A DNA stretch of 64,000 nt from Psychrobacter immobilis (GCF_904846235.1 NZ_CAJGZN010000001.1:186001-250000); one strand, 5' to 3'. Positions 1 to 9,829 are shown, counted from the stretch's first letter. Notes: a model not told the origin generated them from the sequence alone. Numbers and translations: made by a program.

Positions 1-1
1 A

Positions 2-424
2 CCAAGTGGCGACAGTAGTAAAATTAGTATGACGGTACCTGTCACGATGCAAGCTGATAACAAAGAAAGTGATAATGAGTCACAAAAAATTGCCATGACA
101 GCACCAGTCAGTATGCAACAAGACAATGGTAAGTGGCGCGTACAATTTACGATGCCTAGTAAATATACGATGCAAACACTGCCAAAGCCAAACAATCCAA
201 ACGTTGAAATTATAGAAGTGCCTGCACAGACGTACGGTGTGATTAAGTTCTCTTGGCTCGCAGGAGAGGACAAAGTAGCGGAAAAAACCGAAGCGCTGCA
301 AACATGGATGCAAAACCAGAATTTGACGCCTATAGGCGAGCCTGAATTAGCACGTTATAACCCACCTTGGACGCTACCATTCTTACGTCGTAATGAGGTG
401 ATGATTGCGTATCAATCTAAATAG
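2..424 (+). CDS. SOUL family heme-binding protein (5' end outside window)
   Basis: The reading frame is open from base 2, so the gene starts before the window; 140 codons remain. The visible part repeats the phrase MTVPV / MTAPVSM, has the IKFSW segment and ends in the NPPWTLPFLRRNEVMI block typical of the C-terminus of SOUL/HEBP-type proteins, which bind heme or other tetrapyrroles. Bacterial members are usually about 200 residues and often carry a signal peptide, which would lie in the missing part. The gene ends at a strong hairpin shared with convergent asd. The family is secure; the physiological role of bacterial SOUL proteins is poorly known. Confidence 0.85.
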   Translation, partial: PSGDSSKISMTVPVTMQADNKESDNESQKIAMTAPVSMQQDNGKWRVQFTMPSKYTMQTLPKPNNPNVEIIEVPAQTYGVIKFSWLAGEDKVAEKTEALQTWMQNQNLTPIGEPELARYNPPWTLPFLRRNEVMIAYQSK

Positions 425-436
425 TAGTCGATCCAT

Positions 437-465
437 AAAAAAAGACAGCAATCGCTGTCTTTTTT
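437..465. terminator. bidirectional rho-independent terminator
   Basis: AAAAAAAGACAGC, loop AATC, then GCTGTCTTTTTT: a perfect stem with A and T tracts on both sides. It lies between the convergent SOUL gene and asd and can stop transcripts from both. Confidence 0.9.
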
Positions 466-488
466 GTGCTTAATATAAGGTATCTAAG

Positions 489-1622
489 TTAGACGTTTTG
501 CTCACGGATGATATTAAGCATACGACGTAATGGTTCTGCTGCGCCCCATAACAATTGATCACCAACAGTAAATGCGCCTAGATACTCAGGGCCCATATTA
601 AGCTTACGTAAGCGACCTAGCGCAACGGTTAGGGTGCCAGTCACTGCTACTGGAGTTAGGCGATTCATAGTAGCTTCTTTGTCATCTTCGACTAAGTCCA
701 ACCACTCGTTGCCACTGTTTTTGAGTGCAGCTTCGATTTCTTCTAGTGGAATGTCTTTTTTCAGCTTTATCGTTAAACCTTGCGCATGACAACGCATAGC
801 GCCGACGCGTACACACATACCGTCGATAGGAATCGTACTGGTATCATCGTTACCCAAGATCTTATTGGTCTCGACGCCGCCTTTCCATTCCTCTTTTGAC
901 TGTTTGTTTTCTAGCTGAGCATCGATATAAGGAATCAAGCTACCTGCCAGTGGTACACCGAAGTATTGTGTAGGGAAGTCTGCTGAGCGCTGAGTCTGAG
1001 CGATTTTTTTATCAATCTCAAGAATCGCACTAGCAGGGTCAGCCAATTCGTCTTTAACGGCATCGTGTAATACGCCCATGCCATTGATGAGCTCGCGCAT
1101 GTTGTTTGCGCCAGAGCCACTAGCGGCTTGGTAAGTCATGGCGCTGACCCATTCGACCCAGCCTTTGTTAAACAGCTCGCCGATAGCCATCAGCATCAAT
1201 GATACGGTACAGTTACCACCGATAAAGTCTTTTTTGCCGTTGGCTAGGGCACTATCAATAACGTTACGGTTGACTGGATCAAGAATGATAATGCTGTCAT
1301 CTTTCATTCGCAGCGTACTCGCCGCATCAACCCAGTAGCCGTTCCAACCGCTATCACGCAATGGTTGATGGACTTTTGACGTATAGTCACCACCTTGGCA
1401 AGTAATAACGACATCACAAGCAGCAAGTGCTTCAATATCATGAGCGTCTTTTAGTTGGTCGGTTTCAATACCATCGAATTTTGGTGCATCACCACCAGCA
1501 TTACTGGTTGAAAAAAACACGGGTTTGATCCCGTTAAAGTCATTTTCTTCCTGCATACGTTGTATCAATACTGACCCTACCATACCGCGCCAGCCTACCA
1601 AACCTACTGTTAAATCACTCAT
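489..1622 (-). CDS. asd: aspartate-semialdehyde dehydrogenase
   Basis: Asd reduces aspartyl-4-phosphate to aspartate semialdehyde with NADPH, the branch point to lysine/diaminopimelate, threonine and methionine. The protein opens with the [13 protein letters not shown] dinucleotide-binding loop, has the GGNCTVSLM active-site cysteine block and ends with AAEPLRRML, all as in the gram-negative Asd group. The ATG at 1622 is chosen because AGGA lies 9 bases upstream; a TTG three codons earlier is less likely. 377 residues is normal. The gene is monocistronic, divergent from the EEP-family gene, and ends at the shared hairpin at 437-465. Confidence 0.96.
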   Translation of the reverse strand: MSDLTVGLVGWRGMVGSVLIQRMQEENDFNGIKPVFFSTSNAGGDAPKFDGIETDQLKDAHDIEALAACDVVITCQGGDYTSKVHQPLRDSGWNGYWVDAASTLRMKDDSIIILDPVNRNVIDSALANGKKDFIGGNCTVSLMLMAIGELFNKGWVEWVSAMTYQAASGSGANNMRELINGMGVLHDAVKDELADPASAILEIDKKIAQTQRSADFPTQYFGVPLAGSLIPYIDAQLENKQSKEEWKGGVETNKILGNDDTSTIPIDGMCVRVGAMRCHAQGLTIKLKKDIPLEEIEAALKNSGNEWLDLVEDDKEATMNRLTPVAVTGTLTVALGRLRKLNMGPEYLGAFTVGDQLLWGAAEPLRRMLNIIREQNV

Positions 1623-2061
1623 GAAGTTCAATCCTATTTACAATTATTTGTTGCATCGTCAACCGATAACAATGCCGTGAATGGCGCGAAAAAGCAAGGC
1701 GTTTTGGCTATTATTTGGTCGTTTTCTATACACTATTAACTATGTCGGCTATAACTTTAAGTTATTACTGTTGAATAGATACTTGGCTATCTGACGACCT
1801 CAAAAATATAATGTTTAATAAAGCACTCATTACATTGAGTGAGCCAATATTGTAACGTTTTATGATAGTTGTCGCATAATTGAGACTCACCAGTAGGCGA
1901 GAATCTTCTGAAATGCTAAAGTAAGTCTCAAACACAATTACTCGACGTTAGTTATTTGATGTCAGGTGAGTTACAACCACGATATTTCTTATCAAATAAA
2001 AGCTTAACCAATATACATCATTGGCTCTATCAATATTTCAATCAACGGTTAGTACCTACTT
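1623..2061. other. divergent intergenic region between asd and the EEP hydrolase gene
   Basis: About 440 bases without a convincing reading frame. It must hold the promoters of two divergent genes. A small dyad CACTCA/TGAGTG (1824-1841) is visible. I see no known riboswitch signature. Confidence 0.5.
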
Positions 2062-3192
2062 ATGGATCTCTCACTATTATATTACGCCTTACAAGGTCTA
2101 GCAGGATTCATCGCCTTTGTCACAATCTGGGGCTGGTTACCGCTGGATAACTGGTGGGTGCGCGGTGTTGAGTTTCCACGCATCCAAATAATGGTGCTTG
2201 GTATTATCGCTTGGGTTGGCATGATAGTGTTTTTCTCAGAGTGGGAGTTAGGGCAGTGGATATTGTTTGTTGTATTGAGCGGTACGTTAGCATTTCAGCT
2301 GAGAATGGTACTGCCATATACTAAGCTGTGGAAAAAAGAAGTTCAAAAGGCAAAAGATAAGCCAGAAGGGCAAGCGCATCAAATAAAAATCATGGTATCA
2401 AACGTATTGACGCCCAATGATGAAACGCAGAAGCTGGTCGATTTGGTTAAGCAAAAGCAGCCTGATATCTTAATTACGTTAGAGAGTGATAAGAAATGGG
2501 AGCAAGCCCTACACCAAGTTGAGTCTGACTATCCCTATACCGTGAAAGTGCCACTAGATAATTTATATGGTATGCACTTGTATTCTAAGCTTGAGCTAAT
2601 TGATCCTGAAGTTAAGTATTTGATGATAGATGATATACCGTCTATCCATACACAGTTGCGTTTGCAAGGAGGCCGCGTCGTTTGGTTATATTGCTTACAT
2701 CCTATGCCGCCTAGCCCAACTGAAGCTGATAAGTCCACCACGCGTGATGCTGAGCTGCTCATGGTGGGTAAACATATAAAAGAAAACGATCAAACGGCGA
2801 TACTGGCAGGTGATCTCAATGATGTCGCATGGTCAAAAACCACGCGTCGTTTCCAACGTATCTCTGGCCTGTTAGATCCTCGTATTGGTCGACATTTCAT
2901 TAATACCTTTCATGTTAAATACCCATTTCTACGTTGGGCTCTAGACCATATCTTTCATAGTGCCTGTTTTACAGTAGTTGATATTCAGCGTATGCCATCC
3001 GTAGGATCTGATCACTTTCCTGTGATGACTACCTTACAATATGAGCCAGAAGAGGCAAGCAAGCAAGAAGGCAATGCGCCTACTGCACAAGCAGAAGATA
3101 TCCAAGAAACTGACAACAAAATCGAAGAAGGCAAGAAAGAAGGCGAAAAAGTGTCAGAAGAACACAGACAAGAACAGCGCAGTTTTGGTTGA
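2062..3192 (+). CDS. membrane-anchored endonuclease/exonuclease/phosphatase (EEP) family protein
   Basis: Three hydrophobic segments (about residues 5-27, 40-60 and 64-85) precede a domain with EEP-fold signatures: GDLND around residue 250 and the C-terminal SDHFPV with Asp317-His318, which in this family position the metal and catalytic water. Members with this arrangement are usually annotated as endonuclease/exonuclease/phosphatase proteins; the substrate (nucleic acid, phospholipid or inositol-type phosphate) cannot be told from sequence. The last 45 residues form a highly charged Glu/Lys/Gln tail, probably disordered. No Shine-Dalgarno is obvious before the ATG. It stands alone, convergent with surA. 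Confidence 0.82.
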   Translation: MDLSLLYYALQGLAGFIAFVTIWGWLPLDNWWVRGVEFPRIQIMVLGIIAWVGMIVFFSEWELGQWILFVVLSGTLAFQLRMVLPYTKLWKKEVQKAKDKPEGQAHQIKIMVSNVLTPNDETQKLVDLVKQKQPDILITLESDKKWEQALHQVESDYPYTVKVPLDNLYGMHLYSKLELIDPEVKYLMIDDIPSIHTQLRLQGGRVVWLYCLHPMPPSPTEADKSTTRDAELLMVGKHIKENDQTAILAGDLNDVAWSKTTRRFQRISGLLDPRIGRHFINTFHVKYPFLRWALDHIFHSACFTVVDIQRMPSVGSDHFPVMTTLQYEPEEASKQEGNAPTAQAEDIQETDNKIEEGKKEGEKVSEEHRQEQRSFG

Positions 3193-3232
3193 TAAAAGAG
3201 GCCGTTTATTAACGGTAATGCATAAAAGTGAT

Positions 3233-3248
3233 GTAAGCATATGCTTAC
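3233..3248. repeat. 16-bp perfect palindrome
   Basis: GTAAGCATATGCTTAC is a perfect inverted repeat without a loop, 40 bases after the EEP gene stop. It could be an operator for a dimeric regulator; there is no T tract, so it is not a terminator. No regulator is assigned. Confidence 0.5.
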
Positions 3249-3390
3249 GCAAAATAGAGTCTTTAGCTTCTATCGGCACCAAATTCATTGGCCTATAATA
3301 CATCCATCAACACAAGGATACGCATGGATGTAGTGTTGAGACAGTACCAATAAAAGTACAGGTCAGCCCGCTGTCTTATATAATACTGTT

Positions 3391-3485
3391 AAATGACTTA
3401 GGATGAGTCAGCACGGAAGAGAGATAATAACAATAACACGAAGTATTGAAACCCTGAACCAATCGCCCTAGGTTCGGGGTTTTTC
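3391..3485 (+). ncRNA. candidate small RNA
   Basis: A TATAAT box at 3379-3384 (with only a weak AGTACA -35 at 3355) would start transcription near 3391. The putative transcript has a 5' hairpin TGACT-loop-AGTCA (3394-3410), a purine/AC-rich unpaired stretch, and a 10-bp GC-rich terminator hairpin followed by five T at 3451-3485. That is the usual layout of an Hfq-type sRNA. The terminator lies over 250 bases from the preceding gene stop, which favours an independent transcript, but a long 3' UTR of the EEP gene is the alternative. Confidence 0.3.
3451..3485 (+). terminator. rho-independent terminator
   Basis: ACCCTGAACC / GGTTCGGGGT form a 10-bp stem with one G-U pair and a 10-base loop, followed by TTTTTC. 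Only the plus strand has a T tract. Confidence 0.8.
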
Positions 3486-3574
3486 TTTGTGTGGATTTTG
3501 GTTTAATAAAGTTTAAAATGCTTAACTCCGATATTTTTTTAAAGCTTCCAGTTAAATATCTAACTGCGCAAAAT

Positions 3575-3610
3575 AAAGAAGGGTATATGCAATAGCATAT
3601 ACCCTTCTTT
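3575..3610. terminator. long bidirectional terminator hairpin
   Basis: A perfect 16-bp inverted repeat AAAGAAGGGTATATGC with the 4-base loop AATA. It lies 57 bases beyond the surA stop and ends surA transcription on the minus strand. It can also back up the hairpin at 3451-3485. Confidence 0.85.
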
Positions 3611-3666
3611 GTTTAAATCGATTCAGTGCTTTCGCTAACTTAATACTACTAGCTTATTGCAACATA

Positions 3667-5058
3667 TCAGCCAAGTATCTGAATATAAGCGCCAGCACGT
3701 AGCTCTTGTAACCAGTCTTCTTGAGCTTGTGGCGCTAAACGTTGATACAATGCTTGACGTGCCATATTGCGACGATATTGCTCGCTAATATCTTGATCGC
3801 GCTTACCGTCGACTTTTAGGATATGCCAACCAAATTTTGTCTTAAATGGTGCAGAGTAGTCACCAACCGCTGTATTTTTCATGGTGGCTTCAAATGAACC
3901 AACCATATCTTCTTCGCTAACCCAATCAAGATCACCGCCACGTCCCGCAGAACCTGGATCATCTGAATACGTTGAAGCTAAACTAGCAAAGTCAGCGCCG
4001 CCACGAAGTTGCTCGTATAGATCATTGATTTTTTGTTCAGCAAGCGCGTCAGTCTGTAGGTCATCGACTTTGACTAGAATATGGCGAGTATGCCATTGTG
4101 GTATCAGCATCGTATTGCTGGCTTTTTTATCAGCAAGCTTGATGATATCAATCCCTTCAGGAGTCAATAGTGGCTCGCTTACAGTACCAACGTCTAGCTT
4201 GGTAATTTTGCTAGACAGTTCTGTCGGTAAAGAAGCAGCCTTGTGAAAGCCCATATCTCCACCTTGCAATGGAATCGGATAGCTACCTTGGCTAGCAGCA
4301 ACGGCTTCAGCGACGTTGACATTTGGCTCAAGCAAACGCGTACGTAATGCTTGCGCGACTTTTAATGCTTCTTCACGTTGAGCGGCTGATAGGCGACTAT
4401 AGTCATCTATATAAGGCACACGTACGTGAATGGTTTGATATTCGCTTTGATTCAGACGTTTGGCTTCAGGTGAGGCCAAAAATGCATCAATATCTTGCTC
4501 GCTAATACGTACTCGGCGAGTAATTTGACGCTGCTGTAGCGCTTGGATAGAAGCCTCTTCGATCAGTTTGGCACGTAGATTGGCATAACTACCAGGTTGT
4601 GCGGCATCTAGACGTTGCTGCAATGCTGCAATGCTATTAAAGCCTTCAGCTTGAGCGATTTGACCAAGACGTTGATTGATTTCTGCTTCATCGGCAGACA
4701 GTCCCGCACGTTTGACCATAGACAGTTGTAGTTCACGCAAAATAAGCGCGTTTAATACTTCAGACTGTAGTTGTGCTGAGTTTGCGATAGGCTCACCAGC
4801 AGCTTTGGCACGTGCTTGGGTTTGCTCGATAGCATCAACCAGTTCGCTTTTTAAAATAGCATTTTCATTAACTAGGGCAATAATACCGTCTGTGCTATTG
4901 GCTGGCGTCAAGCGATCAACTGAGCTTTGCGTAGCAGAAGTAGAAGCTTGAGCCGCTGCAGGTTTGACAGTAGCAGCGTTGGCACTTAACGTAAGCGTAA
5001 GGCCTGCCATAGATAGCAATACTGCTCTGCTAGTCTGACGTAAAGAAAAAAATCTCAT
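3667..5058 (-). CDS. surA: periplasmic chaperone / peptidyl-prolyl isomerase SurA
   Basis: SurA escorts unfolded outer-membrane proteins, LptD among them, to the BAM complex. The start at 5058 is set by GAGGAG five bases before the ATG; it gives a clean signal peptide (MRFFSLRQTSRAVLLS..., cleavage near SANA-A). An N-terminal helical chaperone domain is followed by a degenerate first parvulin domain and a canonical second one (HTRHILVKVDD, ADFASLASTYSDDPGS, GGDLDWV). Length (463 residues) is slightly above the E. coli protein. It lies just downstream of lptD on the same strand, the classical arrangement; pdxA and ksgA, which often follow, are absent here because a terminator comes next. Confidence 0.95.
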   Translation of the reverse strand: MRFFSLRQTSRAVLLSMAGLTLTLSANAATVKPAAAQASTSATQSSVDRLTPANSTDGIIALVNENAILKSELVDAIEQTQARAKAAGEPIANSAQLQSEVLNALILRELQLSMVKRAGLSADEAEINQRLGQIAQAEGFNSIAALQQRLDAAQPGSYANLRAKLIEEASIQALQQRQITRRVRISEQDIDAFLASPEAKRLNQSEYQTIHVRVPYIDDYSRLSAAQREEALKVAQALRTRLLEPNVNVAEAVAASQGSYPIPLQGGDMGFHKAASLPTELSSKITKLDVGTVSEPLLTPEGIDIIKLADKKASNTMLIPQWHTRHILVKVDDLQTDALAEQKINDLYEQLRGGADFASLASTYSDDPGSAGRGGDLDWVSEEDMVGSFEATMKNTAVGDYSAPFKTKFGWHILKVDGKRDQDISEQYRRNMARQALYQRLAPQAQEDWLQELRAGAYIQILG

Positions 5059-5214
5059 GATGCTCCTCATCAATGTCATTGCATCGGATGGTAGTTGGTC
5101 AACTCTATCCAATACTCTTAATAATAAAATATTCGACAGCGTTTCCCATAATAGGGGTTCAAATAGTGTCTTATAAATATTTACGTAAATAATTCTAATC
5201 TAGCAAAAAACTGG

Positions 5215-8200
5215 TTAGTCTTTCCATGCCGTCTGTACAGGTTCAAAGCCCAAGATTTTATCAGCAAGCAATCGTGTCAAGCGGCTACTACCGCTGCCAA
5301 GACCATTTAATCTAACTTCTGCCATAATAGCTTGTGTTGGCTCGTCTTTTACGTTTAGGTCATTGTAATAGCGGCGACCATAAACAGCAAAGCCAAAACA
5401 GCAATCTTCGTAATCAACGCCGATAAGTGAATCAAGCATCTTGTTACGATTATAATCGTACTGACCTTGAGCCAATATACGCCAGCTGTTATTAATAGGG
5501 AAAACAGCGGAAGCGGTAAACGCCGATAATGGCAACTGATCGGTATTGTCATCACGCTGACGCTTAACATAACCCACATTAAATAAGCTATTGTCTGATG
5601 GCTGATAACGAAGTTCAGTCGTAATGTAGTTCAAATCATAATTACTGGTTAAGGCACCGCTAACATCAACCCAAAAATTATTATAAGGCTGAGTGCTGGT
5701 ATCCCATACCATACCTGAAGAAGACGAGGTAAATACTGGCTGATCGTCATCAAGTGTTACACGTCCATCATCTAGATAGAACTGTTCTGCAATGCTACCA
5801 TCAAAACGTGTCACACCCGTTGCATCGATGTAACGATAATTGACGCCAGGCGTAATAGAGTGCAAATCCTGCAAGCGATCATGACCTAAGAACCAACTGT
5901 CTGAAAACAGCTGCTCATAGTTAATAGAGGCAATACGCGTATTAAAGTTAGGAATGTCGTTTTGGTTCTTATACGGTGAATACGTATATTTTACGCGTGG
6001 GCTAAGTAAACGATAGCCGCCCATCGTATCGTCAAACGCACCAAATGGTGAGCCCGCTTGATAGAAGTGTAGTCCTGCATCGATACTGGCTTGCGGAACA
6101 AAAACCGACTGACTGCCATCTTCTTCACTAAGCTGATTATCTTCTAAGCTATCTTCATCATATGACGTATATAGATGCTGCAAGCTAAGCTTAGGTTTGA
6201 TATAACCCCAAGAGGTTTCCATCGGGTAGGCGGCGCTCAGTTTATTATAAATACGTGCGCCACTTTTTTCGTTTTCAGAACCATCATCAATGGATTTTTT
6301 GAAGTATGCAGAATCATGAATACCAGTGATATCGAAGCGCTCAGCCCAAGGCAGGCGATAATTTAATTTGAGCTGTGGCAAACGTGAGTACGGCTTGTCT
6401 TTGTCTTCTAACGCTTCACCACTATCAGTGAATGCATCTAGAGTCTGGAAAGTTTCTACTTTCAGTTCACCATCGACATAATCATTGTAATAATTGACAC
6501 GAGCACGACGTGGCAAGTTTATCGTGCTGTCTGACAAGCCCAACGTATCAAAATCATTAAGGTAATCGGCATCTGATACATAGTTGTATTCAGCGTCGGC
6601 GCTTAAACGTGGAATGCTTTTCGACGACCAAGTATGGTCATAAAACAAGCTGGTACGATCTTCGTCGTCATATTCTTTATCGTTAGGTAAGTATGAACCG
6701 TTTAAAATACCTTCCCCATAGCTCTCAGTCAGATAACGGAACTCACCTGATAGCATCGGGTTACGGTCAGTATAAATATGCGTGTTAAGGGTGGCATCGT
6801 AGTTAGGTGCTAAGTTGAAATAATAAGGAATATCAACTTCAAGACCGCTTTCACTGCTGACACTGGCACTTGGCAATAAAAACCCACTACTACGGCGACT
6901 GTCTATCGGGAAGTTAAAGTAGGGGAGATAAAATACGGGTATGTCAGCAACACGGAAAGTGGTGTTATACGCTTCGCCGCGCCCTGTATCGGTATTTAGA
7001 TCGATACTTTTGGCTTCAAACTGCCATTTGCGGTTGGTAGGTGGACAGGTACTAAACATCACCTGATCCAGCTCGTATTCACTCTCATTCGGTTTGTTTA
7101 AGCGTTTGGCATAGCCGTGCGCTTGTAGACCGACACTGGCAAACGCCACATCATTGGCCGTTGATTGACCAGTCTCAGTATTGTAATTCAAGCTATCTGC
7201 AACGCCAATTAGGCCGCCTTGTGCCGCTCTATCATTAAAGCTGGCTTGGCCGTTATTCGTAGCGGCATTGTTTGTAGAGACGTTGCTTGTACGCTGTCCA
7301 GTCGCATTATCTGTAAACATGACTTTGCCTTGAGCAGCTGCAACGCCATTGCTCAAGTCAATCATGACTTTTTCTGCTTCGATATGCTGAGTGCCTTGGT
7401 CAATTTTTACATTGCCTGAGAGCTCAGCGTAATTCACGTTATTGTAATAACCGTAATCAGACTCGGTAAATAAAGGGGCTTGATTGTTCGGAACGCTAGC
7501 CACATTTGGTGCTGGTTGTCCGTTTGCCGTACCAGCTTCGTTTACAGCGCGTTGATAATTGGGGTTACTCTGCGGATATACCCATTGACCTTCACAGCGC
7601 TGGGCACTGTCCACGGCATTTGGCAACAGACGCAAATCTCTACCGACCTTTGGAATCGTCTGTGCAGCAGGCATCGCATTATTATGAGTATTGTTCGCTT
7701 CAGTGCTGATAGCCTCATTGTTTAATGTTGACGCATCGGTATCTGGCGTTAGCTCATAAAACTCTGCTAAGCGCATTAGACTGGCTTGAATACTCTCATC
7801 ATTAAGATCTAGCTTGCCATTGTCAGTTGTTATCGCTTTAGGAACAAAGGCACTGCTATCTGGTGTATCAATGCTTGCTTGGTTGTTAGTTTCTGTATTT
7901 AAATTAGCAGTATTAGAAACTTCGTTGCTAAAAGCTTCAGAGTCAGCAGCCTCATTAATATCTGTGATATCTAGGTCATTGTTCTCAGAGAATCTGCTAT
8001 CTAACGCAGTATCATTTAATAAAGTAGCGTTGTTCGTATTAGCAGAATTAGCATCGTCTGGATAGCTATCATTTAGAATATCTGCTTCTTGATAGCCCTC
8101 ATTACTTTGAGTACGACTAATACTATTGGCGTCAGTCGCCACACTATTAGACGCATAGCTGCCTGTACTGTCCGTAGTGAGTGGTTCAGTTTTTTGCGTA

Positions 8201-8304
8201 TTGGCATCACCAATGGCAGCACTGACAGTTAGGCTAGATAAACCTAAGGCACCAAATAAGATCAAGCGGATGCTTTGGTAAAGCGGAGAATATAACAAGG
8301 GCAC
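5215..8304 (-). CDS. lptD: LPS-assembly outer-membrane protein LptD
   Basis: LptD with LptE forms the outer-membrane translocon that inserts lipopolysaccharide. A GTG at 8304 is used; an in-frame TAG directly precedes it. Residues 1-30 are a signal peptide. Residues 31 to about 220 are an acidic Asn/Ser/Thr-rich extension with no recognisable fold. An OstA/jellyroll region follows (about 285-450), then the beta-barrel (about 460-1029) with the IPVFYLPYFNFPIDSRRSSG signature. Four cysteines are retained (C237, C420, C968, C969), matching the disulfide pattern that activates E. coli LptD. At 1029 residues it is well longer than E. coli LptD (784). It is probably co-transcribed with surA. Confidence 0.95.
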   Translation of the reverse strand: MPLLYSPLYQSIRLILFGALGLSSLTVSAAIGDANTQKTEPLTTDSTGSYASNSVATDANSISRTQSNEGYQEADILNDSYPDDANSANTNNATLLNDTALDSRFSENNDLDITDINEAADSEAFSNEVSNTANLNTETNNQASIDTPDSSAFVPKAITTDNGKLDLNDESIQASLMRLAEFYELTPDTDASTLNNEAISTEANNTHNNAMPAAQTIPKVGRDLRLLPNAVDSAQRCEGQWVYPQSNPNYQRAVNEAGTANGQPAPNVASVPNNQAPLFTESDYGYYNNVNYAELSGNVKIDQGTQHIEAEKVMIDLSNGVAAAQGKVMFTDNATGQRTSNVSTNNAATNNGQASFNDRAAQGGLIGVADSLNYNTETGQSTANDVAFASVGLQAHGYAKRLNKPNESEYELDQVMFSTCPPTNRKWQFEAKSIDLNTDTGRGEAYNTTFRVADIPVFYLPYFNFPIDSRRSSGFLLPSASVSSESGLEVDIPYYFNLAPNYDATLNTHIYTDRNPMLSGEFRYLTESYGEGILNGSYLPNDKEYDDEDRTSLFYDHTWSSKSIPRLSADAEYNYVSDADYLNDFDTLGLSDSTINLPRRARVNYYNDYVDGELKVETFQTLDAFTDSGEALEDKDKPYSRLPQLKLNYRLPWAERFDITGIHDSAYFKKSIDDGSENEKSGARIYNKLSAAYPMETSWGYIKPKLSLQHLYTSYDEDSLEDNQLSEEDGSQSVFVPQASIDAGLHFYQAGSPFGAFDDTMGGYRLLSPRVKYTYSPYKNQNDIPNFNTRIASINYEQLFSDSWFLGHDRLQDLHSITPGVNYRYIDATGVTRFDGSIAEQFYLDDGRVTLDDDQPVFTSSSSGMVWDTSTQPYNNFWVDVSGALTSNYDLNYITTELRYQPSDNSLFNVGYVKRQRDDNTDQLPLSAFTASAVFPINNSWRILAQGQYDYNRNKMLDSLIGVDYEDCCFGFAVYGRRYYNDLNVKDEPTQAIMAEVRLNGLGSGSSRLTRLLADKILGFEPVQTAWKD

Positions 8305-8670
8305 ACCTATGATTGCAGAGCTTATTGGATTGCATGACTGAGTTTAGTAGCGGTATCACCGAACGACATAAAGCAGTGAACGAGCGACTAAAATATGACT
8401 AATGTATTCTCAAAAATTTGGATGTTTTACATATAATGACGACTAATCATAGTCAAAAAAAACCAAATCAGCTACACTATTTACCAAAATTTATAATATA
8501 GCCATGCTGATTTTTAAGTAGCGATAGCGATTCTATCCGACATCAAGTATTGAATGATATAGCAATACGTTTGTGGCAGCTTGTATAGCACCGCCGCATA
8601 TCGCTATTTTAGCAAGTATTTGTCAGACTTATCACTACTTTAATTATTTATGACTTATATTTAACCAGCG
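8305..8670. other. divergent promoter region lptD / amgK
   Basis: 366 AT-rich bases without an ORF. Two plus-oriented TATAAT boxes (8432-8437 and 8492-8497) could serve amgK; neither has a good -35. Nothing else is recognised. Confidence 0.4.
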
Positions 8671-9783
8671 ATGCCTAATATGACTGACAAAATGACTTTA
8701 GAGACTGATATGATCGATGAAAATAACAACCGCCAACAGCAATTAGAACAATGGTTACAGCAAGTATTTTTAGATCAAACATTTAGTCTAGATAGCTTAC
8801 CTGGTGACGCTAGTGCCCGCCGATATCATCGTATCGAACTATCAGAGACAGACAAAAGCGCCAACAAGCATTATATCGTCATGGACTCTGCTGACGAGCA
8901 AGATGCGATGCTGCAGTTTATCAATGTCGCTAAGCTGATGGCACCTGCTGTCAACGTGCCGACTCTGACTGCACAAAATGTAGAAAAAGGATTTTTGGTA
9001 TTACAAGATTTTGGCACAGTAGAGTTTGCCCATTTGCTTGTCGATGCCACCGCAGACCAAATCAATGACTACTATCAGCTAGCAATGCAGACATTAGTTG
9101 CGCTACAAACGGTACCAGTAGAAACGGCAAAGTCGCAACACCAGCTACCAGATTATGACACAGCACTATTAGACCGCGAGATGGATTTATTTAGCGAATG
9201 GTTTATGCCTTATATTGGTATAGTGCTAAATGAGCAAGTCTGGGGAAAACTAAAAACAGCATTAATGAATGAGATTTTGCGACAGCCACAAGTAGTGGTC
9301 CATCGTGATTATCACAGCCGCAACCTTATGCAAGATCAAGCAGATAAATCAAAGCTGGGCGTGATTGATTTTCAAGATGCCGTCATTGGCTCGTATGCTT
9401 ATGATTTAGTGTCGTTAGTACGCGATGCTTATGTTGAATGGCCAGAGAGCCAAATATCTGCATGGATTGAGGACTTTTGGCAGCTACAAAAACAAAAGTC
9501 ACTAACCACTGCTGATAGCGCGGTGCAGTTTGAAAAAGATATGAATGTCATAGGCGTACAACGTCATCTAAAGGTATTAGGGATTTTTATTCGTTTATCT
9601 GAGCGTGATGGCAAAGACCGCTATTTGGCGGATATTCCTAAAGTCATGCGCGATTTGATTATTGAATTAAACTGGCTTGCCGAACATGGCAACGATGAAC
9701 TAAAGCAATCAGTTATACCGTTTAATCAATGGCTACAAGAGGCAGTGCTACCTGCTTATAAAGAGAAGTTTGTTTCAGCGTAG
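8671..9783 (+). CDS. amgK: N-acetylmuramate/N-acetylglucosamine anomeric kinase AmgK
   Basis: An aminoglycoside-phosphotransferase-fold kinase. AmgK phosphorylates the anomeric OH of MurNAc released during wall turnover, feeding MurU and bypassing de novo UDP-MurNAc synthesis (and so the fosfomycin target MurA). Visible: GDASARRYHRI near the N-terminus, the HRDYHSRNL catalytic loop (Asp213 as base) and the metal-binding DFQDA (Asp233). The assignment rests on the fold plus the diagnostic position: divergent from lptD and directly before murU, as in Pseudomonas. The start is tentative; no strong Shine-Dalgarno is present, and Met14 (8710) is an alternative. Confidence 0.9.
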   Translation: MPNMTDKMTLETDMIDENNNRQQQLEQWLQQVFLDQTFSLDSLPGDASARRYHRIELSETDKSANKHYIVMDSADEQDAMLQFINVAKLMAPAVNVPTLTAQNVEKGFLVLQDFGTVEFAHLLVDATADQINDYYQLAMQTLVALQTVPVETAKSQHQLPDYDTALLDREMDLFSEWFMPYIGIVLNEQVWGKLKTALMNEILRQPQVVVHRDYHSRNLMQDQADKSKLGVIDFQDAVIGSYAYDLVSLVRDAYVEWPESQISAWIEDFWQLQKQKSLTTADSAVQFEKDMNVIGVQRHLKVLGIFIRLSERDGKDRYLADIPKVMRDLIIELNWLAEHGNDELKQSVIPFNQWLQEAVLPAYKEKFVSA

Positions 9784-9829
9784 ATTACGCTCAGCTAAAT
9801 TAATTTAAATAATAAAGATAGGAGCGCAG

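Noticed and set aside
3041-3298. 85-codon Lys-rich frame overlapping the end of the EEP gene
   Set aside because: It is the +1 reading of the Glu/Lys tail and has no start signal; the tail in the main frame is better supported.
5140-5180. GGTTCAAAT resembling a tRNA T-loop
   Set aside because: No acceptor stem or anticodon arm around it. No tRNA was found in any gap.
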